From NCBI GenBank assembly GCA_963821815.1, contig CAWGFG010000002.1, positions 372,001 to 436,000 of the forward strand: DNA of 64,000 bases, read 5' to 3'. The position numbers and the translations under genes were made by a program. The stretch comes from JASGTU01 sp963821815 (lineage in GTDB: Bacteria; Chloroflexota; Anaerolineae; Caldilineales; Caldilineaceae). The notes under the pieces are model-generated. The model was not told the origin of the DNA and made no database searches. It worked only from the letters and a program-made list of their open reading frames with translations. Positions 38,341-47,307 of the stretch are shown here, piece by piece (position 1 is the stretch's first letter; each line of letters begins with the position of its first letter).

Positions 38341-39099
38341 GTGGACAGCGGTATCGTGAAGCGTGATGAAGAAGTTGCAAACGACCAGTTTCGCAATGAG
38401 TTGTCGATCGTGTGCGACACCATGCTTGATAAAGCTTCAGGCATCGGTGGACCCTTGCGTGAATTGGTCGTGGCACGAGTCGGTCATGACGGCCCAATTG
38501 TCTACGCCGCGACAGTGCTGTGCGCCGGCTATAGCCTAGACGATTCAAGCGTCGAGCCGCGAACCAACCTTGCCGCAGCACTTGAGCTGTTGCACGTGGC
38601 GCTTGGTATCCATCAGCTGCTTGTTGATGCATCGGCGAATCAGGAGTCTAGTCCTGCGGATGAGGAGGACAAGTCCTTTATCGGCAGCACAATTCTTGCC
38701 GGTGACTATTGTTTCAGCCACGCAGCAGATCTGGCTGCCAGTACCAAAAACCCCACGATAGTGGAGCTTTTCTCCAAAGCGTTGCAGGATGTGAGCGCAA
38801 AACGGCTTCGCGCCTACTTGAGTTCGCCAACTAGTGAACAACATGCTTCAAGTCAGCAACCCGATCCGACGCTACTTCGATCTGGTGTGATGGCTGCGCT
38901 TGAACTCAGCGACCTGCCAGCGGATACTTACCTCGTTATGGACGATGCGGCGAACACGCTGGGAAAAACCTTGGCGAATGGTGGTCTCGATTTATCGGCC
39001 GTATTCGAGGTAAATACTAAACTGGAGCGCCTGCCCTTCATGCACCAATTGCGTTGGAAATCACTGCTTGCGTGGTTGCAGGATCAGCCACGTTCCTGA
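38341..39099 (+). CDS. Degenerate polyprenyl synthetase-like protein
   Basis: A 252-residue protein with the layout of an isoprenyl diphosphate synthase N-terminal half: GGPLRELV (family GGKRLRP), NLAAALELLHVALGIHQLLVDAS (family EllH...LiHDDliD), GSTILAGDYCFSHAADLAA and a helix with NPTIVELFSKALQDVS. The catalytic features are gone: Lys of GGK is Pro, and the first Asp-rich motif DDxxD is replaced by QLLVD. The second motif is not clear either. It is shorter than active enzymes (about 320-350). Possible roles are a non-catalytic partner of a heteromeric prenyl synthase or an unrelated regulator. The start is a GTG without a strong ribosome site. Homology is likely; function is unknown. Confidence 0.68.
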   Translation: MDSGIVKRDEEVANDQFRNELSIVCDTMLDKASGIGGPLRELVVARVGHDGPIVYAATVLCAGYSLDDSSVEPRTNLAAALELLHVALGIHQLLVDASANQESSPADEEDKSFIGSTILAGDYCFSHAADLAASTKNPTIVELFSKALQDVSAKRLRAYLSSPTSEQHASSQQPDPTLLRSGVMAALELSDLPADTYLVMDDAANTLGKTLANGGLDLSAVFEVNTKLERLPFMHQLRWKSLLAWLQDQPRS

Positions 39100-39465
39100 C
39101 CATTGCCGCAACTTGTACCCGCTATTATACCCCTCCAATTGCATAAACAACAGTATACTTTTCCTGAAACGTTAACGAAATTCAAACATTTTGGTAACGT
39201 ATAACATAGGTCATGCAACTAAAATTAAAGGGATAGACATAGACACAGAATAGAGGAAGAACAGGAATTGTCTTCGATCGAGTGCAGGTACGATTTTGAC
39301 AGAGATTTATGTAGAATTTCTATATTTGACCAACTTGCCAAGTAAGGGCATACTCTCTGCTCGTGCTGAGATGCGCTATCGGGGATGATCAAAGCTCGTG
39401 TGAGAAACCGAGCAACAACGCGGTCTAGACCACATAGGATACCGCAATAGAAGGGAACCGAAATA
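39100..39465. other. Intergenic region upstream of the Crp/Fnr gene
   Basis: This 366-base stretch is A+T-rich. TTGACA at 39296-39301 and TATATT at 39321-39326 are 19 bases apart, a weak promoter candidate for the Crp/Fnr gene. I see no RNA gene or operator that I can support. Confidence 0.4.
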
Positions 39466-40239
39466 ATGACCTTCCAAACTCGAGAGATACGGACACTCAG
39501 TCGGCCATCATACGGAAACGTGACAGCCAACAGTGCAAATTCATATAGTCAGTATGGCGCCATCGGCACCCCCGACTTCAGCGAAGGCGGTCTGGTGGGC
39601 GTTGCGCAGGCACTGACAACTTTGAAAGACCAGGATCCGGCTTTCAATAAGCTGTTTAGCGTACAGAAGTGGGAGCAGGGCAAAGTCATCGCTACCGCTA
39701 GCGATCTGTCGCAGAAGATGTATGTGCTGATGAGCGGTCGTGTGAATATGGTTTGCACGAACAACGAGGGTCGACGATTAGTTATAACGACACTGAATCC
39801 CGGCGCTATTTTCGGAGAGGGCGCTTTGGATCAGAGCAGTGATCCAACAGTTTTTGTGGAAGCGGCTGAAGCCAGTACGGTTTGGACCGTACCGGCAAGC
39901 GAGGCTCGTCAGGTGGCGGTGAAATACCCGATACTTAGTTGGGGGCTTCTGCAGACATATGGAGAACGTTTACTACAGGTAGAGAATAGCCTGGAGGATG
40001 TGGCGTACAAGAAGTTGCCGGAACGTCTGGCTATGCTTCTGTTGGACTACGCAGGCGAGGATGGATTGATTGAGGGCGTGAGCCACCAAGCGCTGGCTGA
40101 CCACTTAGGTACGTACCGCGAAACGGTCAGTGCAATCCTACGTGATTTCAAACGGCAGGATCTCGTCCAGCTTGGTTATCGCCGTATCCAGGTCAACGAT
40201 ATAGAGACAATGAAGGATATTGCCGGCATCTGGGACTGA
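39466..40239 (+). CDS. Crp/Fnr-family transcriptional regulator
   Basis: A 257-residue regulator. After a non-conserved N-terminal 50 residues, the cyclic-nucleotide-binding fold spans about 62-165 (YVLMSGRVNMVC, NPGAIFGEGAL). A long dimer helix leads to a C-terminal winged helix (about 195-250) with the recognition segment SHQALADHLGTYRETVSAILRD typical of Crp/Fnr proteins. The Arg-Ser pair that contacts cAMP in E. coli CRP is not clearly present, and there is no FNR-type Cys cluster, so the effector is unknown. AAGGGA precedes the ATG. It probably regulates distant genes or itself. Confidence 0.9.
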   Translation: MTFQTREIRTLSRPSYGNVTANSANSYSQYGAIGTPDFSEGGLVGVAQALTTLKDQDPAFNKLFSVQKWEQGKVIATASDLSQKMYVLMSGRVNMVCTNNEGRRLVITTLNPGAIFGEGALDQSSDPTVFVEAAEASTVWTVPASEARQVAVKYPILSWGLLQTYGERLLQVENSLEDVAYKKLPERLAMLLLDYAGEDGLIEGVSHQALADHLGTYRETVSAILRDFKRQDLVQLGYRRIQVNDIETMKDIAGIWD

Positions 40240-40278
40240 TCTTCGAGTTTAACCCGGCGCCGGAAGGAAAATGGCTGG

Positions 40279-40315
40279 CAAGGGAACTAGGGAAGCAACA
40301 GATTACGTTCCCTTG
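40279..40315. other. Hairpin after the Crp/Fnr gene
   Basis: A 9-bp perfect inverted repeat (CAAGGGAAC / GTTCCCTTG) with a 19-base loop lies 40 bases after the crp stop. No T-run follows. It may be a weak terminator or RNA-stability element. Confidence 0.4.
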
Positions 40316-41265
40316 TCAGTCTTGAAGCAGTACAACATCAAGTTCACGTCTTTTACGTGCAATAAATCGATAATGTGGTTCGTCAGTACCCATAAAATGT
40401 AGTATACTAGCAACCATAACAGCGGCCCACGCAATTGATTTATTCGCACCCGAAAATCATATGGGTAACACGTAGCAAGTCGCGTCGAGAGGATGCGTCA
40501 ATATCAGAGTTGACGGAAAAGTCAACCGTTGCTATAATATTAGCTCAGATACGTCACCCTCTATTCCGGCACAGCACCCACAGCGTTCTCTTATTGTTAC
40601 CGAGTGTCTCTTTAGGCTCATAGCGTCTAGAGTAACTGGCAAAGAATAGATGAACCAAGTTGTTCATTGATAACCAGTTCTAACTGGATTATGTGATCTA
40701 TGCGTCTAGGTAGCCTGAATGTAACCTGAATGTAAATAGAGAGGGGCGAATCGGACGCCGACTCAACAATCGCTAGAGATTTGGGCGGTACACATTGTAT
40801 CGGTGAAAGCCCAGCGGGTAAGCACGCAGATATACCGATCGCCTCCGGCCCAAGAACTATTCCCTGTATGCATTTCATAGTAGCAGTATCGAACATCATC
40901 CAACCTAATAGTCTCATATCTTTGAAGACAGAGTGAAACGAGCAACACCGCCCGATCGTATGAGGGCTCTACACCGCGATTTCGCAACAGAAAACAGACA
41001 GTGCAAAAGCGCATAATCGTAGTGCTCATAGCGCCTCGCTATTCCTAGAATCGTAAGTAATTATGGAGCTGGTTGCACGTGCAAGCTGTCATTTTTGTTA
41101 ATCACGATAGATCCCACTGAAATCCAAGTTCGTAGAAATCCATCAGGCCAGTACCTGCGATTAATCGCATCCTGTTAACACCTTTAGGCTGTTCGCTGGT
41201 CCATAGATATCCACGCACTAATTTATTCCCATATAGGAACCGGAATCGGCTAAGGAAGAAAGAAA
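40316..41265. other. Long non-coding stretch before rho, with a strong promoter
   Basis: About 950 bases without a supportable gene. Short open frames here have no ribosome sites and no recognisable homology. A strong promoter at 40510-40538 points to rho, so most of this stretch would be an RNA leader of about 720 bases or would encode a separate RNA. I find no riboswitch core or intrinsic terminator by eye. Confidence 0.6.
40510..40538 (+). promoter_or_regulatory. Strong sigma70 promoter with overlapping inverted repeat, upstream of rho
   Basis: TTGACG (40510-40515), a 17-base spacer and a perfect TATAAT (40533-40538) point rightward. A GTTGAC-N6-GTCAAC inverted repeat (40509-40526) covers the -35 box, a likely operator. 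Transcription would start near 40545, about 720 bases before the rho start codon. Confidence 0.75.
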
Positions 41266-41841
41266 ATGGCAGAAAAACAGATCGGATCCATGACGATCTC
41301 TCAATTGGACGCGATGAATCTAGACGAACTGCGTGATATGGCACGGGCGCTGGATATCACCGGCTATACGCGCCTGAAGAAATATGACCTGGTGATGCGT
41401 CTGCTACGCGCCGGCGCCGAGAAACAAGGGTACATATTCGGTGGCGGCATTCTCGAAATTGTGCAGGACGGCATCGGCTTCTTACGAAGTGACAGATTAC
41501 TGCCCGGTCCGGAAGATGTCTACGTCAGCCAAAGCCAGATTCGACGATTCGGGCTGCGCACCGGAGATTTTGTTGTGGGACAGGTGCGTCCACCGAAGGA
41601 TACGGAAAAATACCACGGGCTACTCAAAGTAGAGGCTGTCAACGGCCTCGATCCGGAAGCGGCAAAACGTCGTCCGATTTTTGAAAAGCTGACGCCCATT
41701 TTCCCCAACGAGCAGCTTCTGCTCGAAACTCGCTCCAACATGATCTCGACACGATTGATCGACCTTCTGGCGCCCATTCGGACGCGGCCAGCGCGGTCTC
41801 ATCGTGAGTCCGCCCAAGGCCGGCAAGACGACCGTGCTTAA
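41266..41841 (+). CDS. rho: Transcription termination factor Rho, N-terminal part (frameshifted)
   Basis: The first 171 residues of Rho: the N-terminal helical domain (ISQLDAMNLDELRDMARALDI) and the OSB RNA-binding domain (YIFGGGILEIVQDGIGFLRS...PEDVYVSQSQIRRFGLRTGD). The reading matches Rho up to LLAPI at 41776-41778. The next codon breaks homology, and the frame then ends at 41841 after unrelated residues. Removing C41779 (or a T just before it) restores GRGQRGLIVSPPKAGKT. Rho is near-essential in most bacteria, so this is likely a sequence error. AAGGAAGAAAGAAA precedes the ATG. The message probably has a long leader. Confidence 0.88.
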   Translation: MAEKQIGSMTISQLDAMNLDELRDMARALDITGYTRLKKYDLVMRLLRAGAEKQGYIFGGGILEIVQDGIGFLRSDRLLPGPEDVYVSQSQIRRFGLRTGDFVVGQVRPPKDTEKYHGLLKVEAVNGLDPEAAKRRPIFEKLTPIFPNEQLLLETRSNMISTRLIDLLAPIRTRPARSHRESAQGRQDDRA

Positions 41842-42538
41842 GCGTGTAGCAAATGGCATTACGTCCAACTATGAGGATATTCATCTCATGGTGGTCCTCA
41901 TCGGTGAGCGACCGGAAGAAGTTACCGATATGGACCGGTCTGTCGAAGCGGAAGTGATCAGTAGCACATTTGATGAACCGGTGCAGAATCATGTACGCGT
42001 TGCCGAAATGGCGCTGGAACGAGCAAAGCGCCTTGTAGAAGGGGAGAAGGACGTTGTCATCCTGTTGGATAGCATCACACGGCTCTCACGCGCCTACAAC
42101 CTCACCGTCCCGCCATCCGGACGAACGCTGTCCGGCGGTATTGATCCGGCAGCACTTTACCCGCCCAAGCGGTTCTTTGGCGCTGCGCGTAACATTGAAG
42201 AGGGCGGCAGTCTGACCATTATTGCTACGGCGCTGGTAGACACCGGCAGCCGTATGGACGACGTGATTTATGAGGAGTTCAAAGGCACCGGCAACATGGA
42301 GCTGCACCTCAACCGTAAGCTCTCCGAACGCCGCATCTTCCCTGCCTTTGACATAGAACGCAGCGGTACACGCGCTGAAGAGAAATTGCTGGACGCTGAA
42401 ACGCTAGCCAAGGTCTACACGCTGCGCCGCATGATCGACGCAATGGGCGGCGGCAATGAAGCCATCATGCCTATCATCGAACGCCTGAGCCGCACACGCG
42501 ATAATCAGGAATTCCTGGAGACGCTTACAAAGCGTTAG
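41804..42538 (+). CDS. rho: Transcription termination factor Rho, C-terminal part
   Basis: The rest of Rho in the +1 frame, homologous from about 41780. The ATPase core is complete: Walker A in SPPKAGKTTVLK, the VLIGERPEEVTDM segment, Walker B in DVVILLDSITRLSRAYN, the Q-loop/R-loop region SGGIDPAALYPPKRFFGAARN, and the arginine-finger segment FKGTGNMELHLNRKLSERR. The apparent start at 41804 lies inside Walker A, so this piece is not an independent gene. Joined, Rho would have about 424 residues, a normal length. The hexameric helicase ends untranslated and foreign transcripts. An intrinsic terminator follows at 42584. Confidence 0.9.
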   Translation: MSPPKAGKTTVLKRVANGITSNYEDIHLMVVLIGERPEEVTDMDRSVEAEVISSTFDEPVQNHVRVAEMALERAKRLVEGEKDVVILLDSITRLSRAYNLTVPPSGRTLSGGIDPAALYPPKRFFGAARNIEEGGSLTIIATALVDTGSRMDDVIYEEFKGTGNMELHLNRKLSERRIFPAFDIERSGTRAEEKLLDAETLAKVYTLRRMIDAMGGGNEAIMPIIERLSRTRDNQEFLETLTKR

Positions 42539-42583
42539 CGATGAATACGCCCAGCTACCGGGCGTAGATATACGATAGCTCTA

Positions 42584-42639
42584 CGACAGATCAACGAACT
42601 GTGGCTTGCCATGTGTTTACGTTGATCTGTCGGCTTTTC
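42584..42639 (+). terminator. Intrinsic terminator of rho
   Basis: A 13-bp perfect stem (42584-42596 with 42620-42632) and 23-base loop followed by GCTTTTCT, 45 bases after the rho stop. Confidence 0.85.
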
Positions 42640-42654
42640 TACGTCAGATGATCC

Positions 42655-42683
42655 TTTGCCCACACCTTGCGTAGTGGTATAAT
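42655..42683 (+). promoter_or_regulatory. Promoter of the LysM/M23 peptidase gene
   Basis: TTTGCC (42655-42660), a 17-base spacer and a perfect TATAAT (42678-42683). The start would lie near 42690, leaving a leader of about 200 bases. The rest of 42539-42890 holds the rho terminator and no gene. Confidence 0.6.
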
Positions 42684-42890
42684 CGGCGTTCAGGACGACT
42701 GGCGGCTTTCGTCTATGCATTCATTCTTGAAAGATTTTAGATATTTTCGTATCTGCGACCTGTGTGTAGCCGTCGACTTATGTAGTGCTTTCAACGTTGT
42801 TCCCGGAAGCGAGAAATAACACGTACGATGCTGGTTTTTGCACAGTGATCTTTTGTCGTGCGTAGTTGTCGAAGAGTAGAACGGGACGGT

Positions 42891-44234
42891 ATGGCAGTAG
42901 ACGGTAATTCGATTGCGGATGAGTCCACGCGCCGGCAGTGGTCGTATAACCCACCGACCGATGGCAGCCGCTCTGACCCAACAGAGCTTGGTTTCGGATA
43001 TTCGCAATCGGGAGTAGACTCAACGTCTACCTATAACACGGCAGCAAGGCAAGAGCGCCTTCCTTTCGGAAGCATCTACTCAGATGATTCCGCCCCGCCC
43101 CAAGCGCAAAGCGTTGCGGTAAGTGAAAGTCGCTCTATCTCCAGTATACTCAGTTCATGGTCATCATATGATACTGTCTTGGCGCAGCTGATAGCGTCCG
43201 GTAGAGGCATATTTGGCGACAGCGTCACCCCGCTTCGTTTGGCGGGCCATCTTTCCGTTCTTTTCATAGCTGCCCTTATTCTGACGATCAGCCGCATGGA
43301 TATTCCATCTTGGGATGTCACAATTCGCATATTGCCAGAGGGCGTGCATTCGGTTACCAAGATGAACCGGGAAGGGGGCGCGGTCTCGGCGCAGGTAGGA
43401 AGTTACAATACAGCGCGGCTTGGCAGCCAGACATCACTACAACGCTCTGCAATACCGTTCACTCTTGTCCAGGTAGAACCATCTAAAGAGATCCAGTACT
43501 ATACGGTGCAACCTGGCGACACAGTGTTGGGAATTGCTGAGAAATATGGCATCGATCCAGAAACGATTATCTGGTCCAACTCCGGCCTAGACAAGCACGT
43601 AGAGTTAATTCGCGCCGGCGATAGCCTCGCGATTCTGCCAATCAACGGCGCCTATCATGAAGTTGTCGCCGGTGATACGCTTTCCAGCTTGGCAGATGAG
43701 TACGATGTCACTATGGATGCGATTGTTGGGTATTTGCCAAACGGTCTCCAGGACAACGCAGGACCGCTGACCGTCGGTCAGCAGCTCGTTATCCCTGGGG
43801 GTAGCAAGCCCTTCCAAGAACAGTTTGTTACGGCATACAATGGACCGGTACCGGCAAGCGCGCCGATCGGTTCGGGCGATTTCGTCTGGCCCGCCAGCGG
43901 TCCGATAACGCAGCGGTTCTGGAGTGCACATCCGGGAATGGATATCGGCGGTTGGGCCAATGCACCAGTGAAGGCGGCTGACTCAGGGTATGTGACGTTG
44001 GCTGCTAATGGCTGGAACACCGGCTACGGCAACTATGTTGTCATCGACCACGGCAATGGGTTCAGCAGCCTCTACGCACACCTCAACAGTATTTACGTAT
44101 ATCCTGGTGAGAGCGTGGCACGTGGTCAGGCTATCGGCGGACTCGGTAACACGGGGAATAGCACTGGTCCGCATCTCCACTTCGAGATCCGATACCAAAA
44201 CGTGCCGTACAACCCGCTGGGCTATCTGCCGTAG
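42891..44234 (+). CDS. Membrane-anchored LysM and M23-family peptidoglycan endopeptidase
   Basis: A 447-residue cell-wall protein. A single membrane helix near residues 122-142 (LSVLFIAALILTIS) follows a cytoplasmic N-terminal part. Two LysM domains bind peptidoglycan (YYTVQPGDTVLGIAEKYGI near 205; YHEVVAGDTLSSLADEYDV near 257). The C-terminal M23 (LytM/lysostaphin-like) domain has its zinc ligands: HPGMDIG (H-x3-D) near 346 and GPHLHFEIRY (HxH) near 427. It should cleave cross-links outside the membrane or, if inactive, activate an amidase, as EnvC does; the ligands here are intact, so catalysis is likely. GGGACGG precedes the ATG at 42891. A promoter and a terminator frame it as a single-gene unit. 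Confidence 0.92.
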   Translation: MAVDGNSIADESTRRQWSYNPPTDGSRSDPTELGFGYSQSGVDSTSTYNTAARQERLPFGSIYSDDSAPPQAQSVAVSESRSISSILSSWSSYDTVLAQLIASGRGIFGDSVTPLRLAGHLSVLFIAALILTISRMDIPSWDVTIRILPEGVHSVTKMNREGGAVSAQVGSYNTARLGSQTSLQRSAIPFTLVQVEPSKEIQYYTVQPGDTVLGIAEKYGIDPETIIWSNSGLDKHVELIRAGDSLAILPINGAYHEVVAGDTLSSLADEYDVTMDAIVGYLPNGLQDNAGPLTVGQQLVIPGGSKPFQEQFVTAYNGPVPASAPIGSGDFVWPASGPITQRFWSAHPGMDIGGWANAPVKAADSGYVTLAANGWNTGYGNYVVIDHGNGFSSLYAHLNSIYVYPGESVARGQAIGGLGNTGNSTGPHLHFEIRYQNVPYNPLGYLP

Positions 44235-44275
44235 GCAGCGAATCCGCATCTGTACTTACGAAAAATCAAAGTATG

Positions 44276-44301
44276 CGCCCCAGGATTTCCTGGGGCGTTT
44301 T
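44276..44301 (+). terminator. Intrinsic terminator of the peptidase gene
   Basis: A 9-bp perfect stem (CGCCCCAGG / CCTGGGGCG), 4-base loop and four T, 42 bases after the stop codon. Confidence 0.92.
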
Positions 44302-44368
44302 GTTTCGCATACGATTGGCCAATCCTATTACCACGAAATAGCTGTCACACTGACAGCCGACACAACTA

Positions 44369-45757
44369 TTACTTCTTGATGCCGCCTTCGGTCAGCTGGC
44401 GCGGGTCCAGCAAGCGGTCCAATTCGTCTGCGGAGAGATCGGTCAATTCCAACGCGACATCCTTCAGCGAACGCTCTTCCGCATAGGCGGTCTTTGCGAT
44501 TTTGGCGCCAAGCTCATAGCCAATAACAGGATTGAGTGCGGTTACGAGGATTGGATTTCTACCCACCAGTTCTGCTATGCGCTCCTCATTGACACTGAAA
44601 CCTGTGATGGCTTTGTTGGCAAGAACTCGGCTTGCGTTGGCGAGCAGAGAAATGCTCTGAATAAGATTGTGCGCTATGACCGGAAGCATCACATTGAGCT
44701 GGAAGTTGCCGGCTTGACCGCCGATGGTAATGGTGACATCGTTGCCGATGACCTGTGCACAGACCATGGTGACCGCTTCCGGGATGACCGGGTTGATTTT
44801 GCCGGGCATGATACTGCTGCCCGGCTGCAGAGCGGGCAATGCGATTTCTCCGATGCCGCCAATTGGCCCGCTGTTCATCCAGCGCAGGTCATTCGAGATC
44901 TTCATCAAACTTGTCGCAATCGTCTTGAGCTGACCAGAGAGCTCAACCACTGCATCCATCGTACTGAGGCTCTCGAAGTAATTGCCGCTGGCGACAAAGG
45001 GCTGTCCAGTAAGTTCGGACAATTTAGCGGCAATCCGATCACCGAACTCCTCATGTGCGTTAATGCCGGTGCCCACAGCTGTGGCTCCCTGGGCAAGTTC
45101 AGCAATTCGAAGCAGCGTCGATTCCAGACGCACGATGCCATGGCCGATCTGGCTCGCCCATCCCAGCAGTTCCTGGCTCAAGCGGATTGGCATGGCGTCC
45201 ATTAAGTGCGTACGACCGGTAGTCACCACGTGATCGACCTCGCCAGCCTTCTTCTCCAGCCCACTTTTTAGATGCTCAAGAGCCGGCAACAGCTGCTCAG
45301 CTACATCCAGATACGCAGCCACATGAATAGCTGTCGGGATGACATCGTTGCTGCTCTGTCCCATGTTGACATGATCGTTGGGGTGAATCGAGCCGTCATA
45401 CTTCTGGTTCGCAAGTTGGGCGATGACCTCGTTGGCGTTCATGTTGGAACTCGTGCCAGACCCGGTCTGGAAGATGTCGATGGGGAACTCAGCATCGAAC
45501 TCGCCGTCAACAACAGATTGAGCGGCGGTTGTGATAGCGGCGGACATGTCATCATCCATGAGGCCAAGATCGTTGTTCACGGAGGCGGCAGCCAATTTGA
45601 TCAACCCGAGCGCGCGAATGATACTGCGCGGCATGCGCAGATCGCTGATGGGAAAATTGTCGACAGCTCTCTGCGTTTGCGCACCATACAGCGCGTCGGC
45701 GGGCACAAGAACATCTCCCATGCTGTCATGTTCGATTCGATATTTCTGTTCGCTCAT
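44369..45757 (-). CDS. fumC: Class II fumarate hydratase
   Basis: A 462-residue fumarase C, which interconverts fumarate and L-malate in the TCA cycle. It has the superfamily signature GSSIMPGKINPV near residue 316, TGSGTSSNMNANEVIA near 97, NMGQSSNDVIPTA near 131 and the catalytic TGRTHLMDAMPI region near 182. Length is typical. The C-terminal part (LGRNPILVTALNPVIGYE) is intact. It could be confused with aspartase, but MDAMPI instead of the aspartase KKIPDAIQ-type segment favours fumarase. It stands alone on the minus strand, convergent with the LysM gene. Confidence 0.94.
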   Translation of the reverse strand: MSEQKYRIEHDSMGDVLVPADALYGAQTQRAVDNFPISDLRMPRSIIRALGLIKLAAASVNNDLGLMDDDMSAAITTAAQSVVDGEFDAEFPIDIFQTGSGTSSNMNANEVIAQLANQKYDGSIHPNDHVNMGQSSNDVIPTAIHVAAYLDVAEQLLPALEHLKSGLEKKAGEVDHVVTTGRTHLMDAMPIRLSQELLGWASQIGHGIVRLESTLLRIAELAQGATAVGTGINAHEEFGDRIAAKLSELTGQPFVASGNYFESLSTMDAVVELSGQLKTIATSLMKISNDLRWMNSGPIGGIGEIALPALQPGSSIMPGKINPVIPEAVTMVCAQVIGNDVTITIGGQAGNFQLNVMLPVIAHNLIQSISLLANASRVLANKAITGFSVNEERIAELVGRNPILVTALNPVIGYELGAKIAKTAYAEERSLKDVALELTDLSADELDRLLDPRQLTEGGIKK

Positions 45758-46274
45758 TTTGGTGTCATCTCCTGGCGGTCTAGGGTTTCGATTTTCATTT
45801 TGAATAAATTGATCCTACACGCAGCTCGGATGGCCTGCAAGGGGCAGAAACGGCTGCGAAGTCAGTTTGTCTGTCGGGCAAGATCATCGAAATGGGTCCA
45901 CTGTACTCGTGATCTTGACACTGTATCGGTCGCAGATGGGCTGAAACCATACGCTGAATCAGTTTGATGCAGAACGCCTCGCTGAGGTTACGCGACGGCT
46001 AGAAATCTGCAAATATCTTTTCCGCCGCACGCAGCGCCGCCCAAGCGACGTACGGCACACCGGAGGTTGACTGCCCTGGCGCTTGGTTGCGACGAAGCCA
46101 ACACAGAATGTGCGCATACTGTGGTACAATACACCTCATTCGCTAGTACATTCACCGGGTGCAAATTCTGATGCCTTCGTGGTATGTGCATCAGGACTCG
46201 AATTATTTTTGGATCGAAGCGCAGAGCGCGATTACGCTGAACCGTCTCAAGTTGGGAAAGGCTGTGAAAAACAT
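45758..46274. other. Intergenic region between divergent fumC and PAC2 genes
   Basis: A 517-base stretch with no supportable gene. A TACAAT near 46124 is a possible -10 box for the PAC2 gene but lacks a good -35. Short open frames here have no ribosome sites or recognisable homology. Confidence 0.55.
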
Positions 46275-47207
46275 ATGGAAGACTGGGTTACTCTGACTGC
46301 AGAACCTGCCGAAGAAGAGATCTATATGATCGCTGGCTGGGAACAGTGGGCAGACGCCGGGTCAGTATCCTCCGGACTGCCTTTATATCTCATCGACCAA
46401 TTGAAAGCGCAAAAAATCGGCGAGATGAACTCCGACGGGTTCTATCTCTTTCAGATTCCGGGAACACACCACTTACTCCGCCCTGAAGTTGACTTCGAAG
46501 ACGGCTACAATCGTGAGATTGCGCAGCGGATCAATGACTTCTACTATGCTAAACTCGGCGCCAAGGGGTTGGTTCTATTCACCGGTGACGAGCCGCATAT
46601 GAATGCGGATCGCTACACAGATGGGCTATTCTGGGCTGCAAAGCAGTTGAATGTACGACGCATGGCTATCGTGGGCGGCGTCTACGGCGCGATGCCCTAT
46701 GAAAAGGATCGTGAGGTCTCGTGTACCTACAGCTTGCCGAGCATGAAGAAGGAGCTGGAACAGTATGCGGTGCGTTTCTCCAACTACAACGGCGGCGCCA
46801 CCATTGGCTCCTACATTGTTGACCGCGCTGAGTCCCACAACATGGAAGTCGTGGTTTTCAATGCCTTTGTGCCTGCCTATGACTTCTCTCAGACGGCTTC
46901 GTCCGTGCAGGGCGTTCGGATCGACCACGATTTCAAGGCTTGGTACGAGTTGATGCGCCGTTTCAACTACATGTTCGGACTAGGAATCGATCTGTCGGAC
47001 CTTGACCGTGAGGCGGATCAACTTACTCGCTCGATCGATGAGAAGATAGTCGAACTCGAGCAGGAATTGCCTAAAGTTGATGTACAGGCTTATTTGGCGA
47101 CTATCGCCGACGACTTCGAGGAGAAGCCTTTCATGCCACTGGACGACGTCTGGGAGCGTGAACTTGGTGACTTATTCGACAATTTAGACGATGAGGCTGA
47201 GCAATAG
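46275..47207 (+). CDS. PAC2-family protein
   Basis: A 310-residue protein with the PAC2 fold (proteasome assembly chaperone 2-like, ATP-grasp-associated COG2047/COG1938). Typical segments are MIAGWEQWADAGSVSSGLPLYLI at the N-terminus, VLFTGDEPHMNADRYTDGLF, VGGVYGAMPYEKDREV and GGATIGSYIVDRAESHN. Bacterial PAC2 proteins are widespread in Actinobacteria and Chloroflexota; their role is not established, though actinobacterial ones occur with proteasome genes. No proteasome gene is in the window. The C-terminus has coiled-coil character (DREADQLTRSIDEKIVELEQEL). I chose the ATG at 46275, which opens at the family N-terminus. Confidence 0.85.
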   Translation: MEDWVTLTAEPAEEEIYMIAGWEQWADAGSVSSGLPLYLIDQLKAQKIGEMNSDGFYLFQIPGTHHLLRPEVDFEDGYNREIAQRINDFYYAKLGAKGLVLFTGDEPHMNADRYTDGLFWAAKQLNVRRMAIVGGVYGAMPYEKDREVSCTYSLPSMKKELEQYAVRFSNYNGGATIGSYIVDRAESHNMEVVVFNAFVPAYDFSQTASSVQGVRIDHDFKAWYELMRRFNYMFGLGIDLSDLDREADQLTRSIDEKIVELEQELPKVDVQAYLATIADDFEEKPFMPLDDVWERELGDLFDNLDDEAEQ

Positions 47208-47234
47208 ATAGTACAAGATTTAGTAACCCTTGTC

Positions 47235-47270
47235 GCGACGTTCCTACACACGGAGCGTCGCTTCTTTATT
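47235..47270 (+). terminator. Intrinsic terminator of the PAC2 gene
   Basis: A 10-bp stem with one G-U pair (47235-47244 with 47252-47261), 7-base loop and a T-rich tail TTCTTTATTT, 27 bases after the stop. Confidence 0.85.
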
Positions 47271-47307
47271 TGGTTAATGAGTCAACCTCAATTTCACATT
47301 CGGCATA

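Noticed and set aside
40780..40860. Possible riboswitch-like stretch (GGTGAAAGCCCAGCGGG)
   Set aside because: I could not find the paired helices of any known riboswitch class.
40627..41029. Two overlapping minus-strand open frames before rho
   Set aside because: No ribosome site, no domain pattern, and they lie in the probable rho leader.
42858..42890. Upstream GTG start for the LysM/M23 gene
   Set aside because: The ATG at 42891 has a better ribosome site and the extra residues are not conserved in character.
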